A stretch of 9,662 bases of DNA from Rhodoferax sp. (lineage in GTDB: Bacteria; Pseudomonadota; Gammaproteobacteria; Burkholderiales; Burkholderiaceae_C): contig JAQTSL010000126.1 in assembly GCA_028711355.1 (NCBI GenBank), positions 1 to 9,662 on the forward strand. The letters are read 5' to 3'. Position numbers and translations under genes: made by a program. The notes beneath the pieces are model-generated. The model saw only the letters and a program-made list of their open reading frames with translations, was not told the DNA's origin and made no database searches. Shown here piece after piece: positions 6,535 to 9,662 of the stretch. The stretch's first letter is position 1, and each line of letters starts with the position of its first letter.

Positions 6535-6756
6535 ACGGTGGAGAACTACGTGGCGGATGCCAAAGCCATCCGCCAAATTGCGGGGCAGTGTCTCAAGCGT
6601 GTGCCTCTGACCCAGCGACTGCGCCTGCTCGGGGTGCGTGTGGCCTCGTTGGTGAAGCTTGAGCAAATTAATAATGTGGAAAATAGGCCTGTAGCCCTTG
6701 CAAATAAAGCGCAAATAGCTACAAAGGCAATAGCAATGAATCATGAGTTATTTTGA
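6535..6756 (+). pseudogene. dinB: DNA polymerase IV (DinB) C-terminal remnant
   Basis: On the plus strand, from about 6535 to 6670, the frame reads ENYVADAKAIRQIAGQCL, then KRVPLTQRLRLLGVRV, then ASLVKLEQ. This resembles the end of the little-finger domain of beta-proteobacterial Y-family polymerase IV, whose C-terminus typically carries RLLGVRVGSL. Only about 45 recognisable residues remain of a protein of about 350-400, and the catalytic palm and fingers are gone. The frame continues through a dispersed repeat (6680-6736) to the TGA at 6754-6756, so the last 25 or so codons are repeat-derived. The left boundary coincides with the truncation point of the oppositely oriented dctM remnant. DinB is an error-prone translesion polymerase, but this remnant cannot be active. 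The assignment rests on a short motif. Confidence 0.68.
6680..6736 (-). repeat. Dispersed intergenic repeat, copy B (inverted relative to copy A)
   Basis: Read on the minus strand this block has TTGCTA, TAGCT, TTGCGCTT, AGGGCT, AGGC and TTTT in the same order and spacing as the block at 4365-4421. GCCCTT (6694-6699) and AAGCGC (6707-6712) are the two arms of its imperfect palindrome, with one mismatched pair at the same place as in copy A. It overlaps the reading-frame end of the dinB remnant. Confidence 0.75.
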
Positions 6757-6869
6757 TCAGGTGTGAATCTTGCTCGTGCGCCGTGCAAGCTTTCTTTATG
6801 CCTCTAAACTCGGGCCATCCAACCCGGTTGACCCGCTGCATGAGAGAGGCAACCTCTTACCTTTACCCC

Positions 6870-6887
6870 CGGCCAAAAGCCGTTTTT
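6870..6887 (+). promoter_or_regulatory. Small terminator-like hairpin in the leader of the chemotaxis gene
   Basis: CGGC-CAAAA-GCCG is followed directly by TTTTT (6883-6887), then the ribosome-binding GGGAG (6890-6894) and the ATG at 6901. The stem is only 4 bp, so it may be a weak attenuator or chance. A second small hairpin, AGAGG-CAA-CCTCT, lies at 6845-6857. The 144-nt stretch 6757-6900 holds no gene. It does contain CTTGC/GCAAG arms at 6769-6773 and 6785-6789, and TAAA at 6805-6808 that could be half of a flagellar sigma-28 promoter, although its -10 match is poor. Confidence 0.3.
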
Positions 6888-6900
6888 ATGGGAGCCAAGT

Positions 6901-8511
6901 ATGCAACTTGATGCCTTGATGCGTCGAATGAGTATCCGTTTTCGCATGTATGGTGCTATTGGCACTATGGTCGTCGCTTTGCTGATTGTCGGCAGCATCG
7001 GCATTGCTGCACAGATGTATGCCAATGGCATCACGGCTCATTTGGTGAATCGTGACGTGAACGCCATGACCGAAGTGGCCCGCATGCAATTGGCCATGGG
7101 AGCGCTGCGGCTGAACGAAAAAGACATGGTCATCCAGTACGAAAACTCGGTGGAGGCCGCCAAGTACAAAGAAGGCTGGGCGAGCGCCTTTGCCCAGCTT
7201 GAGGCCTCTGCCAAAACATTGGCCCCACTGTTGACACAAGAAGCGCACCGGACGCAACTGACCCAGGTGCTGACCGACTTGCACCAGTTCCGCACCGAAT
7301 TCGAGCCCATGGCCAAACAGCTTGAGGCCATGAGTTTTGCCTCAGCCCAGGTCGCCTCGGCCACCATTGGTAAGCTGCAACCCATCATCGAGCAGGCCAA
7401 TGGCAGTTTGAGCAGCCTGGCCGCAGAATTACAAGCCACCACGCAGAACAATCAAATCGCTCTGCAAACCACGGTGAATCGCGTGGTCTGGCTGATTGGT
7501 GCGGTGACGCTGCTGATTCTGGCCATCCTGGTGCCTTTGACGCTTTTGAACATGCGCTCGATTTGTCAACCGATTGACCAGGCCGAACGGGTGGCGCGAG
7601 CGATTGCGCGTGGGGATTTGAGCGATTTGCACATTCATACCCAGGGCAATGATGAAACCGCCAGTCTGCTGTGTGCCCTCCAGGAAATGCAAGCTGCGTT
7701 GGCCACTTTGGTGGGGCAAGTGCGGCAATCAACCGACAGCATCTCCACCGTCAGTTCCGAAATTGCCAGCGGCAACCAGGACTTGAGCCAGCGCACCGAG
7801 CAAACCGCCAGCAATTTGCAGCAAGCCGCCAACAGCATGGATCAGCTCACCCAGATGGTGCAGCAGGCCACCCAGGCCGCGCTGCAAGCCAACCAACTGG
7901 CCGCTTCAGCCGGGGACGTGGCGGCACGTGGTGGCGCGGTGGTGGCTGAGGTGGTGCGCACCATGCAAGACATCAACGCCAGCTCGAAAAAGATCAATGA
8001 CATCATCAGCGTGATTGACGGCATTGCTTTTCAGACCAATATTTTGGCCCTGAATGCGGCGGTAGAAGCGGCCCGCGCGGGTGAGCAGGGGCGTGGCTTT
8101 GCCGTGGTGGCCAGTGAAGTGCGCTCCCTGGCCGGGCGCAGTGCCGATGCGGCCAAAGAAATCAAGCTGTTGATTGGCAACAGCGTCGAGCGGGTTGAGG
8201 CTGGAGCCCGCCTGGTGGCCGATGCCGGGCAGACCATGAACGATATCGTGGCCTCGGTCAAGCGCGTCACCGACATCATGGGCGACATGAGTGCCGCCGC
8301 GCAAGAGCAAAACCAAGGCATTGGCCAAGTCAACCACGCGGTGGGTGAGCTAGACCAAATGACACAGCAAAATGCCGCCTTGGTCGAGCAGTCGGCGGCG
8401 GCCGCGCACAGCATGAGTGAACAAGCCCAGCATTTGGCCCGACTGGTCGGCACCTTCAAGCTGACCGACAGTCAGCCGATCTATCGCACCCCACGACTCG
8501 CCATTCCCTAA
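6901..8511 (+). CDS. Methyl-accepting chemotaxis protein
   Basis: A 536-residue transmembrane chemoreceptor. The order is a short cytoplasmic N-terminus, TM1 at about 18-38, a periplasmic helical sensor of about 155 residues (four-helix-bundle type by its heptad-rich sequence), TM2 at about 195-217, a HAMP linker at about 216-270 and a long methyl-accepting coiled coil. The conserved hairpin tip that binds CheA and CheW is at about 371-410: IDGIAFQTNILALNAAVEAA, then RAGEQGRGFAVVASEVRSLA. The C-terminus ends RLAIP and has no NWETF-type tether for CheR/CheB. Many beta-proteobacterial receptors lack one too. It should sense a periplasmic ligand and control flagellar rotation through CheA. The ligand is unknown. 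GGGAG at 6890-6894 supports the ATG at 6901. No chemotaxis operon partners are visible, so it is an orphan receptor gene here. Confidence 0.95.
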   Translation: MQLDALMRRMSIRFRMYGAIGTMVVALLIVGSIGIAAQMYANGITAHLVNRDVNAMTEVARMQLAMGALRLNEKDMVIQYENSVEAAKYKEGWASAFAQLEASAKTLAPLLTQEAHRTQLTQVLTDLHQFRTEFEPMAKQLEAMSFASAQVASATIGKLQPIIEQANGSLSSLAAELQATTQNNQIALQTTVNRVVWLIGAVTLLILAILVPLTLLNMRSICQPIDQAERVARAIARGDLSDLHIHTQGNDETASLLCALQEMQAALATLVGQVRQSTDSISTVSSEIASGNQDLSQRTEQTASNLQQAANSMDQLTQMVQQATQAALQANQLAASAGDVAARGGAVVAEVVRTMQDINASSKKINDIISVIDGIAFQTNILALNAAVEAARAGEQGRGFAVVASEVRSLAGRSADAAKEIKLLIGNSVERVEAGARLVADAGQTMNDIVASVKRVTDIMGDMSAAAQEQNQGIGQVNHAVGELDQMTQQNAALVEQSAAAAHSMSEQAQHLARLVGTFKLTDSQPIYRTPRLAIP

Positions 8512-8541
8512 AATCCCTCACCCCTTCGCAACCCAGTAGCC

Positions 8542-8696
8542 ATGCCCACGGTGGAACATTGCACTGTATCGCTGTACCCATTGCTCTCGGGCAATGTGGA
8601 TTTGCTGTAGCGTTTTATTGACGCACTGCCGGTGCATTGTTTTGTCAAAAATACCCGCAACCAGATGGTGCTGATCAATCAGGCGGGGGCCCAGAT
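8542..8696 (+). pseudogene. PAS-domain signalling protein, 5' remnant with internal stop
   Basis: From the ATG at 8542 the frame reads MPTVEHCTVSLYPLLSGNVD, then LL, then TAG at 8608-8610. The same frame continues RFIDALPVHCFVKN, then TRNQMVLINQAGAQM, to about 8696. The second part has the pattern of a PAS domain start (ALPvpvFVKn....vliNqA). A TAG in the place of a CAG would give LLQRFIDALP, a natural join, so a single C-to-T change could explain the stop. After GAQM the similarity ends and the frame runs through antisense of a GST fragment. PAS domains bind cofactors or small ligands in kinases, cyclases or chemoreceptors, and the output domain is lost here. It lies 30 nt after the chemotaxis gene. 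The evidence is a short motif, so the assignment is moderate. Confidence 0.6.
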
Positions 8697-8882
8697 GCCG
8701 GTGTCGGTGCCGCGCTCGTTGCGAAGGGGCATCAGGTCGCTGCGCAGCCAGGCCTGCACTTGCCGGGCACGGGCGCGGTGTTGCACGTCTTGCGGGTAGA
8801 CCGCAGCAAAGGCGGGCGGGGCGAAGACTTCCTCCAAGTACTCGCTGATGGCGCTGGACTCCGATAGCGTGAAACCTTCGTG
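8697..8882 (-). pseudogene. Glutathione S-transferase (YfcF-like), internal remnant
   Basis: The minus strand reads HEGFTLSESSAISEYLEEVF, then APPAFAAVYPQDVQHR, then ARARQVQAWLRSDLMPLRNE, then RGTDT. This matches the end of the N-terminal thioredoxin-like domain (the glutathione-binding S-E-S-S-A-I segment) and the start of the helical domain of YfcF-type GSTs, which are about 210 residues. Only about 60 residues survive. The N-terminal side is cut at about 8882, where the plus strand begins an IS91 transposase sequence. The C-terminal side is cut at about 8697, where a PAS fragment begins, and the frame then hits TGA at 8679-8681. No start codon or complete fold is possible. It is unrelated in detail to the intact GST at 3080-3706. 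Confidence 0.8.
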
Positions 8883-9662
8883 CGCCAGTGGGTGCTCTCC
8901 GTGCCAAAACGGCTGCGCTACTTCATGCAGCGCGACGGGGTGGTGCTGAACATGGTGCTGCGCATCTTCTTGCGGGTCATTGAGCAAAGCCTGTACCAAC
9001 ACTGCCCCGGTGCTTTGAGTGTGGACAAGACTGCCCTGCACATCGGCGCAGTCGCCTTCATTCACCGCTTCGGCTCCAGCCTCAATGAGCCTGTGCACTT
9101 CCATGTGTGCGTGGTCGATGGGGTGTTTGAGGAAGTGGCGGGCGATGCCGATGCCGACGCCGATTCCCAATCCTCACCGACATGCGTCATCTTCCACCCG
9201 GCCAGTGAAATCGATGCGGCTGCCGTGGCCCAGGTGCAAGCTACTCTGCGCCGACGCATCCTGCGTGCCTTCGTGGGCCGGGGCCTGCTGGAGAGGCTTG
9301 AGGCCAAAGACATGTTGGCCTACCAGCACAGCGGCTTCTCGGTCTTTGCCGGTGTTTGCGTTGAGGCGCACGACCGCGCCGCCCTGGAGTGGCTGCTGCG
9401 CTACTGCGCTACTGCGCGCGTCCACCCTTTGCCATGGAGTGCCTTCGCAAAGAGGGTGCCGCCTTGGTGTACCGCTGCGCCAAACAGCACGGCGAGCCGA
9501 CCAGCGACAAGCGAGGAGCCAAGGTCGATGAGCTGCCGCTGACGCCACTGGAGCTGATCGACCGCATTGCTGCTCTGGTGCCGCCGCCACGCACCCACCG
9601 GCATCGCTACTTTGGCGTGCTGGCGCCGAACTCGCCACTGAGGGCAAGCGTGACGGCTTTTG
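8880..9662 (+). pseudogene. IS91-family transposase, N-terminally truncated and frameshifted
   Basis: The frame from 8880 reads VRQWVLSVPKRLRYFMQRDG, VLNMVLRIFLRVI, HIGAVAFIHRFGSSLN, VHFHVCVVDGVFE and ILRAFVGRGLLE, which I recognise as the rolling-circle IS91 transposase (Y2 type). The N-terminal zinc-finger part that normally precedes VRQWVLS is missing, since upstream DNA encodes a GST fragment on the other strand. At 9397-9412 an 8-base tandem duplication shifts the frame. The protein continues in the +2 frame from about 9413: CARPPFAMECLRKEGAALVY, then THRHRYFGVLAPNSPLRA, and runs off the right edge. HFH at about 9105 is the probable metal-binding HUH pair. The residue two before it is proline (NEPVHFH), where I recall histidine in close relatives. 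Given both lesions it is very unlikely to be active. Confidence 0.9.
8880..9662 (+). mobile_element. IS91-family insertion sequence remnant (partial)
   Basis: Only part of the transposase gene is present. No oriIS or terIS end is visible: the left end is lost at the GST junction and the right end lies outside the window. IS91 elements move by rolling-circle replication, make no target duplication and can carry adjacent DNA along, so the nearby gene fragments could be by-products of its movement. That link is inference. Confidence 0.75.
9397..9417 (+). repeat. 8-bp tandem duplication causing a frameshift in the IS91 transposase
   Basis: TGCGCTAC occurs at 9397-9404 and again at 9405-9412, followed by TGCGC (9413-9417). 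Removing one unit restores the continuous reading LLRYCARPPFAMECLRKEG. The duplication is therefore the cause of the frame change and looks like replication slippage. Confidence 0.9.

Noticed and set aside
6010..6540. Plus-strand open frame running from the terminator into the dinB remnant
   Set aside because: Its first 175 codons are antisense of the dctM remnant (His/Gln-rich, low complexity). Only the part after about 6535 carries meaningful similarity.
6805..6830. Possible sigma-28 (flagellar) promoter before the chemoreceptor gene, TAAA then CCCGGTTG
   Set aside because: The spacing is about right, but the -10 half matches GCCGATAA at only about half its positions.
6757..6900. c-di-GMP (GEMM) riboswitch in the chemoreceptor leader
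   Set aside because: The conserved GEMM core sequences are not present by eye. Only short generic hairpins are seen.
8880..9170. Minus-strand extension upstream of the GST fragment as a real N-terminus
   Set aside because: This stretch is antisense of IS91 transposase sequence and has no thioredoxin-fold pattern. The apparent ATG at 9170 is not a GST start.
1..9662. CRISPR array, tRNA or rRNA genes, toxin-antitoxin or phage-defence systems
   Set aside because: I found no regularly spaced repeats, no cloverleaf or rRNA-like segments, and no defence-type protein motifs on either strand.

Overview
The window looks like chromosomal DNA of a betaproteobacterium, most likely Comamonadaceae (Rhodoferax/Polaromonas/Acidovorax-like). 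This rests on the GC-rich coding style, the types of protein seen, an IS91-type transposase, and two copies of a short intergenic repeat that I associate with that family. The placement comes from recognising protein families by eye, not from a database search.

Layout. Bases 1-3706 hold four intact-looking same-strand genes: the C-terminal part of a MocR/GntR-type regulator with an aminotransferase domain (cut by the left edge), a radical SAM protein with a CX4CX2C cluster motif, a 2OG-Fe(II) dioxygenase of the PF10014 type, and a sigma-like glutathione S-transferase. The gaps between them are 61-75 nt. Bases 3790-6760 hold a dicarboxylate/semialdehyde region in which only the middle gene, a gabD-like succinate-semialdehyde dehydrogenase (4442-5911), is whole. 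To its left is the 3' half of a D-malate/tartrate dehydrogenase gene. To its right, beyond a strong bidirectional terminator, is the 3' third of a TRAP-transporter large permease gene (dctM) on the minus strand. That dctM remnant is fused head to head with the 3' end of a DNA polymerase IV gene (dinB) on the plus strand. Bases 6901-8511 encode an intact methyl-accepting chemotaxis protein.

From 8542 to the right edge the DNA is a mosaic of broken genes: the start of a PAS-domain protein with an in-frame TAG, an internal piece of a second glutathione S-transferase on the minus strand, and an IS91-family transposase that lacks its N-terminus and is frameshifted by an 8-bp tandem duplication.

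Overall, five intact genes and one edge-cut gene sit among six gene remnants, several joined at sharp internal breakpoints. This suggests repeated deletion or recombination, perhaps linked to IS91 activity, or less likely an assembly chimera. I see no CRISPR array, tRNA, rRNA or clear new multi-gene system. The strongest leads are the breakpoint mosaic, the paired dispersed repeats, and the radical SAM/dioxygenase gene pair.
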